Shown here piece by piece: positions 60,393 through 64,000 of a stretch of DNA of 64,000 nucleotides (positions are counted from its first letter, which is position 1; every line of letters begins with the position of its first letter). The position numbers and the translations under genes are program-made. Where the stretch lies: positions 28,006,903 to 28,070,902 of the forward strand of contig NC_092878.1 in assembly GCF_028372415.1 (NCBI RefSeq), in the 5' to 3' direction. Origin of the DNA: Notamacropus eugenii. Lineage: Eukaryota > Chordata > Mammalia > Diprotodontia > Macropodidae. A model generated the notes under the pieces. The model was given only the letters and a program-made list of their open reading frames with translations. It had not been told where the DNA came from and searched no databases.

Positions 60393-60480
60393 GGGAGGGC
60401 GGGGCCTGCGCGTCCGGGGCGGGGCGGGGGCGGGGCTTGCGTGTCCGGGGCGGGGCCGCGGCGGGGGGCGGGGCGCACGG
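60393..60480 (+). promoter_or_regulatory. JMJD7: JMJD7 GC-box promoter
   Basis: Several GGGGCGGGG (Sp1/KLF-type) boxes lie within 90 bases, at about 60397, 60416-60436, 60447-60456 and 60462-60474. No TATA box is visible. They sit between the MAPKBP1 polyadenylation signal and the JMJD7 ATG, as expected for a TATA-less housekeeping promoter. Confidence 0.75.
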
Positions 60481-60493
60481 AACCGGCGTGGCT

Positions 60494-63713
<3,220 letters not shown>

Positions 63714-63849
63714 TAGTGGGGGAGGGCTTGGGGGGGCTGGGTAGAGAGGTATCTAGCCATGATTAGAATGCAGATGTTGGACCCCAGCCATTTATTTCTC
63801 CCTGAGACCAGTGGTAGACACTGGTGCCTCTTGGAAGACATTCTGTCCT

Positions 63850-64000
63850 TTAGAAATGGTAGGATTTAAAGATGGAAAGGCTCTTCCAGGCCACTTAGTC
63901 CATCTTACAGATGAAACTGAGGCCCAGGCTTGCCCAAGGTCATACAGGTAATAAGTAACAGACGCTCTAACTCCAAACACAGCACCATTTCCACTGTTCC
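63850..64000 (-). mobile_element. MIR-type SINE (minus), cut by window end
   Basis: Reads CATCTTACAGATGAAACTGA and GCTTGCCCAAGGTCATACAG. It lies in JMJD7 intron 3. Confidence 0.65.

Overview
The window is vertebrate nuclear DNA, almost certainly from a marsupial. The genes are split into short exons with GT-AG introns. The introns are full of repeats typical of marsupials: tRNA-headed SINEs with MIR-like or RTE-like tails, old L2 and MIR pieces, hAT elements, and L1-derived elements that carry ORF1 but little or no ORF2. I assign the clade from repeat style and protein resemblance; the species cannot be fixed by reading alone.

Two genes lie head to tail on the + strand. The first is MAPKBP1 (JNK-binding protein 1, a WDR62 paralogue). 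I could place 30 coding exons from 9457 to 58260. Every junction phase agrees, and the exons sum to 4437 coding bases: 1478 codons plus a stop. Only the first coding exon (roughly 38 residues in mammalian orthologues), the 5' UTR and the promoter are missing and should lie upstream. The visible protein has a long WD40 region, a low-complexity Ser/Pro-rich tail with an acidic run, and a C-terminal helix. The 3' UTR ends at an AATAAA at 60340. The second gene, JMJD7 (2-oxoglutarate oxygenase family), starts at 60494, about 150 bases downstream, in a CpG island with GC boxes. Its first three coding exons are inside the window and the rest lies beyond 64000. MAPKBP1 followed by JMJD7 is the order known on human chromosome 15q15.

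Layout: 1-9456, upstream of the first visible exon (probably intron 1), repeats only. 9457-9548, first visible exon. 9549-35360, a 25.8-kb intron with a HAL1-like element, a nested pair of L1-type elements and more L1 debris. 35361-49301, a dense run of 28 exons. 49302-58032, an 8.7-kb intron with L2 and L1 material. 58033-60362, last exon and 3' UTR. 60363-64000, JMJD7 promoter and first exons.

I found no new biological system. The points most worth checking are: repeated ORF1-plus, ORF2-minus L1-type elements with readable target duplications, one of them nested in another; a GC-AG intron and an 18-base microexon in MAPKBP1; the tight MAPKBP1-JMJD7 junction; and an old L1 fragment next to the CpG island that has drifted strongly toward G+C.
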